From: Saussurea involucrata
Lineage: Eukaryota; Streptophyta; Magnoliopsida; Asterales; Asteraceae
Direction of reading: 5' to 3'
Length of the DNA stretch: 64,000 bases
Assembly: GCA_033807775.1 (NCBI GenBank)
Contig: CM066319.1
Location: 138,310,983 to 138,374,982 of the forward strand
Positions within the stretch are counted from its first letter, which is position 1. Each line of letters opens with the position of its first letter. Positions 53,878 to 64,000 of the stretch are shown here, piece by piece. Below the pieces are notes generated by a model, which was not told the origin of the DNA, ran no database searches, and saw nothing but the letters and a program-made list of their open reading frames with translations. A program made the translations under genes and the position numbers.

Positions 53878-55477
53878 ATGTAATTCATTTGACACTCAAA
53901 AGAATTTAAATCGACTTCAAATTTTGGACCGTACAAACGATGCGCATTAACGCTCCAAAAATAGTGACTACAATGCTATGCATACCCATAGGTCAATATA
54001 ATGCATTTGCGTGAAATGATAACAATAGATCCGATTAACTTAAAGTGCATAAAGCAAACATTAAGATAAACTATCGTGACGCTCTTACACACATTACTCA
54101 TGCCACGTATAAACCAACTCGCACACTAAACAAGTTGCAATAAAACATGCTGACACTGATCTTAAAAGAGGAAACCATGCAACATTAAAAATCCCGAAAA
54201 CTACCCTTTTTGGTTGTGATACGATGTAGAGTAGTATTTTTCAACAGAGTTTGCATGAGACAAAATGCTCACTAGAACCCATAAATTAACACACATAATA
54301 ATTAAAGTATGCACATTTTAAATTTGCACTCACGCTACACAAAACGTCGTGAAACAAAACTCCATAGAACTCAGTGAAACTCGAAGGCATCAAATCAATC
54401 AAATGGTGCCAAACTTTTCGCTTCCAAAAAATTGAATTGGATAAATAATAATCATGACTAAATGTCACAATTCCTAAAATTCCCTTTTTGTTGTAATATA
54501 ATGTAAACAACACTTTTCAGTAAAACTCACATTAAATAATTTTTCCCAATAAAGCTCAACATCAAAATAATGGAAGGTAACTCTCCGTCCAAACCTTAAC
54601 ATATGTGGAGGAGATCCAATGTTAAATCCATAAGCCTTAGTTATCTGTCCAACGCCCTAAACAACATTAAAATATAAATATCACTGTATCATAAAATAAC
54701 GTTGGACAACGACAAAAATAAAGCAAGTCCCGACAAAGTTTGCAATTTCCTGCAATAAAATAGTTTCATGCATGTTTAAAATCATGATTTAACATCTTGT
54801 GCATGCTATATGTTTTTCCAAGATTTCGTAACATAACCCACCTGATGATTTTGGAACATGGGAAATAATTGATGCAATTTATTTCAAGGATAAATTTTGT
54901 GCATAAGTTTAGTCGGCACTCAACGTCTCAAAACCACACTCCTCCAAATTCTTCATGTCACACTATCGTCATCCGGATGCTCAAACATCCTAAGGTAATA
55001 ATCGAGAATTTCATCGACTCGACTTACGATTCTTCCTCGAATAAGGTCAATTCCATAAGGCTATGGTTCTAGCTCAACCAACAACTTCGAACCGAATGGT
55101 CTACTTAATGCAATCATCATGCCTACGGTCACTCTAGTGACAAATGCTAAAATCATCAGCTTCTTCTAGCGATTGCTTGCTTAAAACTCTTTCACTACCC
55201 CAATGGTTATCACCTCAAAGTAGTCCAAGTATACACACGTAACCTGTAGGTTCACCATAACACTGTCCAGGTGCAATTATGAACGTACCATACATGATCA
55301 TCCTTGCTACTTCAGACGCGACTTCCGTTTCTAGTGACTCCATCAACCTTAAATTGTCTTATCTTAAAGTGCCTAATGGTGCAATTTCACGCTCGTTCAC
55401 TTAAAAGAACGCTAGCTTGAGTCTAGGTATCCAAAATCAACACCTAAATCCCTCAAACTTAAGCTCTGATACCAACT
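53878..55477 (-). mobile_element. Gypsy-derived non-coding DNA with primer site (copy 2)
   Basis: Copy of 51230-52829; primer-like site TTGGTATCAGAGCTTAA on minus at 55459-55475. Confidence 0.6.
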
Positions 55478-58287
55478 TATAACACCCCCAAAATTGGAAA
55501 GAGCAACTAAACAAAAATTTCGATAAAATAGTCAAATAAGGATAAAATTCCTTCTACAAAACATCCTTGCAAATACCTCAAAAATAAAACATAATAACAT
55601 CAACAATTCAATCTCCTAAGTCCTATACCAAGACTGCAAAAGTCGGGTGTTACTTAACCCAAACCAAAGTTTCTAATCCCAAAATGCGGAAAACTTCACC
55701 AAGTCACTTACTTCTTGAGCACACAACTAGCTCTCCACTCTTCATAGTGTCACTAGAACTATTCCCAACCGGAACCTGTTACACATGCCGAAAAAAAAGG
55801 TTAGGCTAACGCCTAGTGAGTTCAAGAGTTTTCATCATGATTAAAATTGTTCGCTAAACCAAAAGGGTACAACTCAAAATCACGATTTTCCAAGAAGGAT
55901 TATATTTAAGTATGTGAACAACCCATTTTCCAACGCACACAAAACCCGTGCCGAAAGCTCCACAATGAAACATTTCTCAACAATGGATTTAGATCCAAAC
56001 TCACTTAAAACATGAATGGTTATTAAATTTTCCAAATAAAGTAAACTTGAGTATAAATCTATTATTCGTAACATCCCAACAAGGAGGAGAAATAATTCGA
56101 CACCCATAAGAACATGGGAAACAATCCAAATACATATAATACGTTCCCGAAAGCATGTGACCGACTCGACAACCCACGCTAAACGAAAATGTAAATAAAG
56201 TCCAAATACCCAAGCATGGGAGAAGTCATTTAAGCAAACCTTAATATACGTGGAGGGGTTCCAATATTAAAGTCAATACTTGCAATTACTCGCACAAGGC
56301 TTACGGTAATTAACATATGCATATCACGAGACTCAATATAATATTGACAACAATGGGGGAGACCCGTATCCATTGAGGGTGGAGGAAACACGTAAGTATA
56401 CCACCAGTACAACGTTAATCGTATAATACCTTGCGACTAGACGTCCAAGGGTTCCTACGACTTCTCAACAAGTTTCACCTCAAGAGACGGTTGACCTTAG
56501 TGTCTATTCCCACGAAATCCACCACAAGTCCCGACACACTTAGGACTACCTCCAAGGCATTACCTTCAAAGCGTCGAAGGTCCTAGTGCCTACCTCCAAG
56601 GTAACACCTCCGGACTCAACCCTCCTAGTGCCTACTTGAAAAATTTAAGGTCATAAACATGGGTCCCGGAGTCCAACCCCGCAATACTCATGCGACCTCA
56701 TAAACAAGACCGACTCATATGCTATGCATCCAATGAAAATATAGTCAAACAATTACACGGTCCACACAAGAATGTCCAAAATCTTTAACACATGTATTCA
56801 GTTAATAATTATGACTCCAACACATATAATCTCTAACTCAACATGGAGTAATTTACATTGGACCAATATCCTCAAGACTCACTTGAGTCAAATACGAGTC
56901 GAGGCTCTATAATATATTTGACCAACAATAAGGGCCACCAATACGATAAAATGCATTTAAATATCATATAACAAACACATATACCTCCAAGACACGATGA
57001 ATCCACAATCCCATCATATATTCGGTCAAAATCATTTTCCACATAAGTCACACCCATGTATATACACAAATGATCCATATAAATTAATATGCATCTTTCT
57101 AATCAACATTAAAGTGTCTTCTCACCATAGACCCGCATCTAAACGAAAACCTTCAAAACACTTTTTCATGAGACTCATTTATCAAATTACTCAAAAATCA
57201 CAATGTGGCTACTTTATAATATTTTCAAGATTAAGCACTTTAAATAGTCAAAACCTAATAATGACTCAACCATAGATAATTTTCATATAAAACACATAAA
57301 CACTTGAAAATGGACATTTTTGGCATGTACAACGTTTTCACAAAGCAACTTGAACTCACTTTGCTAGATTTAGGCTAAATCTAGATTTTTCCAAACTTGA
57401 GCTCATTTGAATAAACTTGGATCTTCAAGCCAAAACTTCCAAAACCTAGATCCACAAGTTTTCAACCGTAAGTAATCATCCCCAAACACTTAGAATATTT
57501 TTCCCCAACATAAAACATCAAAATCCTTAATAATACCAAAACCCTAATTTCTTAGATGAATAAAAGAGGAGCTTACCTCAACCACCACTTGAATCCACCA
57601 ACCAAACACCACTAGGGTTACCAATATGAGCTTCATTATTCAAACCAACAAAAGGATGGAAAGTTTTTAGAAGAGGGTTAGGTAAAACCCTAGAAAGTGT
57701 AGAAATCTCACAAAATGGAAGGGAGATGAAGAACTCCATCCTTTACTCACAACTCCTTGCTAAAAGGTGAGGAGAAATGCTTTGAATCACAAGATTCATG
57801 GTTCCAAAGGCTCCAAAACGAATTTAGTGTGTGAGGAGGGTTTTTGGGAAAGAAATATGGAAGTGGGTAATGAGGGAATGAGAGGATGGTAGCACAAATC
57901 GGGTTATAAGGCCACTGCACCCCGATCGCGACCTTGCCAGGCGATTTTACCCATGTCATTGTCGTGGGTCACAATCGTGGCCACTATACCGCGACCTTTC
58001 TCCTCCTTGCGAGAGTTCCCCATGGCACCATCGCGGGCACTATCGCCGCATACATACCATGTGGGGATGACTCTCAGCGACCTTGCCTTCAACGACAATG
58101 ACCATGTCACAGTCGCCGGGCATAGTTGCGCCATGCATGCCAGAGCCCGAATTTCCTTTTCGTCCGAGTTGCTCTCGATCTGGTGAGTCTTCTACACAAG
58201 GTATTTCCCCGATATCAAACACACATCAAAACTTTTCGAAGAATATTTAAATAATCCATTTATCTTAATAAAATTCCGAGTGTTACA
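55478..58287 (-). repeat. Long gypsy LTR, minus strand (2.8 kb)
   Basis: On the minus strand it begins TGTAACACTCGG (58287 downward) and ends GGGGTGTTATA next to the primer site, the canonical chromovirus termini with one C-to-T change. Content: a short AAACCCTAG-type leader (around 57540-57700 on plus) and a GC-rich block with repeated TCGCGG/CGCGAC at 57915-58130. With the primer site on its left, this is the 5' LTR of a minus-strand element whose body is largely lost. Confidence 0.75.
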
Positions 58288-58664
58288 CAAAAAGCCCTAT
58301 AAGTTTGAACAAATAACATAACCCAACATTTAGAAGTTTGAAATTAAAAGTATGATAAAATGGTTCAATACATGGAATCAATGGGGGAGACCCATAACAC
58401 CAAACCAAGTTTCACCTCAAGAGATGGTATAGCTTAGCATCTACTCCCACGAGTAATACTAAAAAGGTCTGACATATTGAGGACTACCTCTAAGGCATTA
58501 CCCCGAATGGCGGAGATCTAGGTTCATACCTCCACGGTGGCACCCAAGACTATATCCCCCTAGTGCCTACTTGGCGGTTCATCCAATATCAAATATGTCA
58601 TAATACAAATTACTCGAAGCAAGATGTACTTCATATTAACATAAACAACTTGTGGTTTAACTAG
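58288..58664 (-). repeat. Related gypsy LTR fragment, left of solo LTR
   Basis: 58380-58590 parallels 56345-56640 (GGGGGAGACCC, AGTTTCACCTCAAGAGA, GGACTACCTC, CCTAGTGCCTACTTG), so this is a second, diverged LTR of the same class and orientation. It continues at 59440. Confidence 0.65.
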
Positions 58665-59439
58665 TGTTTGGGTAAAACACCACACCTCACGACCGCCGAG
58701 GAAAATTAAACATGATATTTATGTACGACAAAACTTGTATTAAGATAAGGTCCTATAAGCTACTTACGACTACGACCTTCGTCGTATATTCCTGTAACGA
58801 TCGTAAGATCCTTACGACCGACGAGCATGACTTCCAAATGGCCGTATGACCATACTAACCGTTAACAGTCAACAAGTGTTTCTTTGTCTCATTAATGCAG
58901 GTCTTGAAGCAATCATTGCCTAACGGTCATAACTGAAAGACTATCAATCACAATTAATGATCAAGAACGGTTACGACACTCATCAAAACATATTGATTAC
59001 TACCGAAGCTATAAAAACGAAGGCTTGCATCACATTCGGAATAACGATTTAGACACACGAAGAATATCAGAGCAAAAACTCAGAGCATTCTAACAAGAAA
59101 TAGCACTCTCGAAAAGCTACTCACGACAGCAGTTCATTCACTCACGACGCACGACATTAATTTACGATTAAGTTCACTTTTATTCTTATTGTAATCTATT
59201 GTAATCACGACACCTGTTACTAAAGGACGTCGTCCCTGTTTGACGACCATAGTGCACCGTCAACTTTTACAGTCGACCGCGGTTTTTACCCTCGATGGGG
59301 TTTTCCGCGTCACCAAACTCTCATGTCTTATTTACTTTCTGTCGACGATCGTACAATTTGTCTTTGAGATCCTTTTCTTTAGTTGTTAAAGCTCCACAAA
59401 AACCTTAAGTTATCCTTTGGGTGATTTTTGGCGTTAACA
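58665..59439 (+). repeat. Solo LTR of a fifth copia family (775 bp)
   Basis: TGTTTGGG...GTTAACA with flanks ACTAG (58660-58664) and ACTAC (59440-59444), a TSD with one mismatch. It is saturated with ACGAC/GTCGT words. TATAAAAA at about 59011 gives a plus orientation. No internal domain is attached, so it is a recombination product. Assignment to Sirevirus is by analogy of termini, size and word pattern. Confidence 0.7.
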
Positions 59440-60146
59440 ACTACCACATGTAATATTCCAAGATCCCAAATTGGTCTAAATGCACATAAGTATAACTCTA
59501 CATAAGAGATTTACGAAGTTATAATGCCACATGTCACACATATATGTGTACAATGACACGAATCCTAAACATATAAGTACCAAAGTACATCTCATAAAAC
59601 CCAAATCCCTAAGTTGGGTCAAACCTCTAAAATGTAGATATTTTTATGAAATGATCAAAATGCAAATATAATTTATAAATCAAATAACCATGCTTATCAA
59701 GGTACGAAACAAGCTATTTCACAAGACAAACCACATAAATCCTCCAAAATGATGAAATATGAATATTTTTCCAAATATGGGAGATTTTTATAAATAAACC
59801 ATGAAATAGTAAGGAAAATGCACAAATAAATGTTTTATAAAGCATTTTAAACTCATTGCCTAGGTTTTTAGACAAAACCTAGAAACTAGCAAAACCCTAG
59901 AAATGGAGGAAGAACTTGAAGCTTGAATCAAGTCTTGAACTCTTGCTCCTAGTAGCCTACTACCCTAGGTGAAGCTCAATAAATGATTTTGGAAGGGTTT
60001 GGCTGCAATCAATGAGGAGGGAGGTAACAAGATGAGAAATTTCCCTCTAACACTCTAAAATCGCAGCTGAAAGTGATAAGGAAGAAAAAGTGTAGAGAAA
60101 AACGGGTTAAGTGGGTTATTATACCCTAGTACACGCCCATCGAGTA
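59440..60146 (-). repeat. Related gypsy LTR fragment, right of solo LTR
   Basis: Continuation of the DNA left of 58665. It holds AAAACCTAGAAAC and AAAACCCTAGAAATGG near 59880-59910, resembling the leader part of the LTR at 55478-58287. No coding frame. Confidence 0.5.
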
Positions 60147-62462
60147 TATAACAACCGGGTTCCGTTAACAAGTATAAGTTGTGTTAAGTAAACTTTGGGT
60201 GGAAATGTGCATAACATGTTTATACCTTATGCTTAACCGACTTGTACCTCGATCTAATTTTGTGATGCATGGACATACAAGGGACCACACTTTTACATAA
60301 TGAAAGTAAACTTAACTTAAAATGTCAAATAAAATTCCTATTAGGGCATAAAGTTGAGAAACTAGGCTTGAGGGTCCAAAGTGGAAAAATTGGAAAATAT
60401 AAATACCCAAAAAATTCAAGAAAATCCTTAAAACCCTAATACGTATTCTTCAAAAATCTAATTTCTCTTCTATCTTCAAGAGTCTCGATTGATTAAAGCT
60501 AAACCAAGTGAATAAGTCATCAAGGTAGTTGGTTTTAGAAAATTAAAGCTAGATTGTTATGGTAACTTCATTTTGGACTCTAAATCTTGCTGTGGGTTGA
60601 TTAAACTTATGTTAAATTTTTGGTATTATGATTGTTGGGGATGAGTAAGTCAAATTAGAGCTTGAAGGAATCAAATTGAAGAGATTTTGGTTAACTGAGG
60701 TAAACATTCTTCATGCGATTGAGGTTAGAGTTCAATTATGTTGGAAGTTATGGTTTTGAACTATATGGTGTATAATTGGTAATGAACTTGTTTGGTGTTA
60801 TTAAATTGTGGTTAGAATATGTTAATAAGGTCATGAATTAAGTAATGAAACCATTAAAAACGGATTTGAGGTTCAAAGGTAGGATGCACAACAAGCGTTT
60901 GATAAAACGATTGAGAGACATTTGTACTTTTCTAAAGTTTATGTCAAGTTATTAGAAACTTCATAGAAAATCAACCGTTGGTCCAAATGAGATGTGTAAT
61001 ATATATTTGGAAAGCTTGAAAAGTGTAGAACATCTTTGTAGTTTACACTAAAAGCATATTTTGAGTCTAAATTGCTCAAAACCTAGAGTTTCCAAAACTA
61101 GTCAAGTGAAACTCAGGATTTGCATATTGTTTTGGTAAAGGTTGTATCGGTCTGCTCGTAACTCCGAATTGCATGACTTCAGTTTCTGGGGAATCCTAAA
61201 ATATCAATGAACAACTTTGATTTAGATGATAGTGTCCAATTTAGCTTCTAAATGGAATACATATATCGTAACTTATGGCATGTAGGAGTTGTCAATTTCT
61301 GGTTTGAAGTCAAAAATGAGATTTTGGAAATGTTGCCTAGGATCTTAAATGATTGTGTTATGTATTAGCTAAGTGTCTTACTAAATGATGGTAGGTGATT
61401 GGAATTAAGGAAAGGGATAATTAAGGTACGTATATCCTATTCTTTTGACTCGAGGATAACCGGTTGCATTCCGGAAATCCCATCCATGTTGATAGATGTG
61501 ATTCCGAGCCTAACGGTTCCGAATACTTTATAAGAAACTTTGTTTCCGTTTCAAGATCTTGGTTTATGCTATTACATTGAATCTGCTTCACGATTTAAGC
61601 ACGTTATCGAAAGAGTCTAATTTTATACTTTACGACTTCGTGTTAAACGTAACATGCATGATTTCTAAATGAATTGATTTTTGAAGTTACGATCCGTTTT
61701 CGGTTGATTTGAAAAATACTCCCTGAATCGTTTTCATTGTTTTGAATATTAAGATGCGATCCGTTATCGGTTGAATTGATTAATATGAAATTTTAGATTT
61801 GGTTTTAAAATTGATGGAACCATTGATTTAATGACACGAGTTTTCTTGATTTTGAACTAAACTCAACACTTAGGCCACAGGTGTTGAGATGCCTTCCGTG
61901 GTGGCTATTAATGAGCATGGCGTTCTCGTAAAGGCTAAGGCGAAGCCAAATAGGGGACGTATGATGCATCCAAGAGCTGAATACCAGAAAATGTCTGGTT
62001 ACCGGATATGACCGATTACCGGATAGAGCCGAATACCAGAACTAAACTGGTTACCGGGGAATGGGTGGTGTTGAGCCCTACATTGACATTCCAAGTTTGA
62101 TTGGACTGATCATTCGATTAGACAACGTATTATTGCAATACAGGCGACTTATTGATTTTTTTAAGAAAATATGATTTCTACATTCTTTATTCATGTTCAC
62201 AATGATTTCACTACAATTGTTTTACGTTAACTTTTATTTGAACTTATATTATGTTCACACCGTATGCACATTATCCGCCAACTGAGCGATTTTGCTCAGC
62301 CGATGTGTTTTATGTTTCCTCGACATGTTTATGTTTCGTTTTAAGTTAACCATTATTTTTGGGAACTTTTGTACATGTTTAAATTGTGGTGTTTTGGAGT
62401 TTTGATCCGATTACCGGATTGTACACCTTCCGTCTCAGGATGAGCGGGACAAGGGTGTTACA
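60147..62462 (+). repeat. 5' LTR of a plus-strand gypsy element (about 2.3 kb)
   Basis: Ends GGGTGTTACA at 62462 followed by a decayed primer site. The start is placed at TATAACAACCGGG (60147), one transition from TGTAACAACC; this start is less sure. Contains TATAAATACCC near 60400, AAAACCCTAATACG near 60430 and GGTTACCGGAT/GATTACCGGAT repeats at 61990-62060. Confidence 0.65.
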
Positions 62463-64000
62463 AATTATTGTATCAGAGTTATATGCATTGATCTTGTAGT
62501 AACCTTAAGTTTGATTTGTGAGAAATGGGTAGAACTAGGAACGAGTTGCTTTAGGAAATACATGATTAATTAATTACAACTTTGCAAATTATGTCTCTTA
62601 TCTATTGGTGGTCAGATTTAGGATTTTACTTTACTTTTGATGGAAATAGACCATTTCAGTATCATCCTCGAAATGGTTTAGTTATCTAAACACCGGACGA
62701 CAATTGACTATAAATTTAAACAAATCATTTTTTGGGATACAGATCAACACAACATTTTGTTCTAGGGGACCAAACCTAAACCTACCACACATACCATATC
62801 ATCTCTACAGTGAAGATGTGCATATAGAATGGTTGTGAAGTGGTTCTTGTCTCATTGTAAGACTCGGATGAAGTACATCCTAAACTTAAAAACGTTCCCA
62901 TAGTTAATAAATCCATATATCTTCCCGGATGATATCCTTCTTGTGAATTTCTATTGATTTAATTACGTATGTTGCTCCGATATCTAAAGGTCCGTATCAT
63001 ATTGCCACATCTGAAATGTAGAAACTAAAAGAGAAAATCTAGGGTTCAGTGAATAAGGTTTATATTCGACCGAATGTTTTTCCATAAGGTACACTAGTCC
63101 TTTTTGTGAAAAAGATGGATGACTAAGAGATTTGTATTGATTATCGTAAGCTAAATCGAATTACGATGCACAATAAATATCTATTGCTCTGAAGTATTGA
63201 TTTGTTCGATCAACTACATGGGACAAAATACTTCTCAAAGATCGATTAGAGGTCTCATCAACTCATAATCAAGGAGCAAGATATCCTAAATATTGCTTTT
63301 TGAACTCGTATTATGGTCATTATGAGTTTGTTGATATGCCATTCGGGTTAACAAACACATTGGTATTTTTCATGGACCTTACGAACCGGGTTTTCAGAGA
63401 TTAACTGGTTGAATCATAATTGTCTTCATTAACGACATTTGATTTATTCTAAGTCAAAGGAATATCATGAGAATCATTTACGTGTTGCTTTGGAGACATT
63501 CTGAACTAAAAAGCTACACACAAAGTTTTAAAGTGTGAATTCTGGTTAGAGCAAGTGGCCCTCCTAGGCCACATCATCTCCGTCGAGGGAATTAAGGTCG
63601 ACCCTGCTAAGATGGAGGTCGTTGTTAAATGTCCGAAACTAACTAATATTTCTAAAGTTCACAGTTTCTTAGGACTGACAATGTACTTCAAACTGTTTTT
63701 TTTAACTTCTCCATGATCATCCTACCTTTAGCTAAACTTATCCGAAAAAGGGAGTTAAATCTTTCTAGGGAAATGAGCAGGAACAACGCTTCAAAAAATG
63801 GGTGTCGTTTTGTGCTATCATGGTGGTGACGAAGTTTTAGCTAGTCTCACGGTTGAATCAACACTTGTTTCTCGAATCAAAGAGGGTCAACAGCAGGAAG
63901 GAGAAATTTGAGCTATATTTCAAAAAGCTAAAGATCATTCTCAGTCAAATTTCCAAATTGACGATGAATGTATAATTTTGTTTGGTAACCGACTCTCTGT
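62463..64000 (+). pseudogene. Degenerate gypsy pol (RT), truncated by window edge
   Basis: After a decayed primer site (ATTGTATCAGAGTT, 62467-62480) there is no gag; about 450 bp hold nothing I recognise. From about 62945 the plus strand reads as RT with many stops: ISIDLI, APISKGPYHIATSEM, then LVLFVKKMDD, ICIDYRKLNRIT, LFDQLHGTKYFSKID and IIKEQDIL. The active-site motif near 63427 is FINDI (Asp to Asn; family FIDDI). Later parts to 64000 follow the RT C-terminal region. The segment was once a chromovirus-type element with gag deleted. Confidence 0.78.

Larger units (their letters stand above)
53211..55858. repeat. 2,648-bp tandem duplication, copy 2
   Basis: By eye identical to copy 1 except two A/T differences around 51652-51662 versus 54300-54310. 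The junction (GCTAAACC|TCAGATACCC) shares only CC with the source ends. Copy 2 continues uninterrupted into the rest of the gypsy LTR, so it keeps the original right flank. Confidence 0.95.

Noticed and set aside
57904..58222. Small frames in the GC-rich block of the gypsy LTR as a host gene
   Set aside because: The block is inside LTR termini, has no conserved protein pattern, and frames on both strands come from GC-rich words.

Overview
The window is plant nuclear DNA made almost entirely of nested and decayed LTR retrotransposons. No host protein gene, tRNA or rRNA was recognised. The 5-bp target-site duplications, the initiator-methionine tRNA primer sites (TGGTATCAGAGC) and the Sirevirus-type Ty1/copia elements with an extra ORF after pol point to a flowering plant, probably a eudicot. 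I cannot name the species from sequence alone.

Layout. 1-5331: decayed plus-strand Ty3/gypsy pol end plus its 3' LTR. 5487-5925: minus-strand LINE fragment. 6145-20133: Sirevirus A, a 14-kb plus-strand copia element with both LTRs and TSD CTAAC, carrying gag, pol, a spacer and an accessory ORF, all broken. 20139-21164: AT-rich DNA without genes. 21165-29419: Sirevirus B, minus strand, with gag, protease and integrase deleted but RT/RNase H remnants and the accessory ORF kept. 29420-30451: AT-rich DNA with one small unidentified coding-like fragment. 30452-34793 and 46064 to about 51229: Sirevirus D, plus strand, with a 5' LTR, broken gag-pol and truncated accessory ORF. It is split by Sirevirus C (34794-46058, minus strand, TSD AAAGC), the youngest element here: near-identical LTRs, an open pol of about 1,107 codons and an open accessory ORF of 951 codons. 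50563-55858: a nearly perfect 2,648-bp tandem duplication joining Sirevirus D coding sequence to a minus-strand gypsy 5' end. 55478-58287: a long gypsy LTR. 58288-60146: LTR-related DNA interrupted by a solo LTR (58665-59439). 60147-64000: plus-strand gypsy LTR and degenerate RT, cut by the window edge.

How the parts work together. Each Sirevirus has LTRs that drive gag-pol, then a spacer, then a large accessory ORF. In B, C and D the accessory ORF has its own TATA box. The accessory proteins of A-D are recognisably related at their ends. They lack a visible signal peptide or membrane segment and are rich in basic nuclear-localisation-like and coiled-coil stretches.

The most unusual signal is that each Sirevirus family is saturated with its own short DNA word: CCTCTGT/ACAGAGG in A, CTCTGATG/TCAGAGG in B, GCAGTATTAAC and GCAGYACTAAC in C, ATCGCTGA/TCAGTGAT in D, and ACGAC/GTCGT in the solo LTR. 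The words cluster upstream of the LTR TATA box and upstream of the accessory-ORF TATA box, and are scattered through coding sequence. I propose that the accessory protein may bind its own family's word, by analogy with VANC anti-silencing proteins of Arabidopsis VANDAL transposons. This is inference and is testable.
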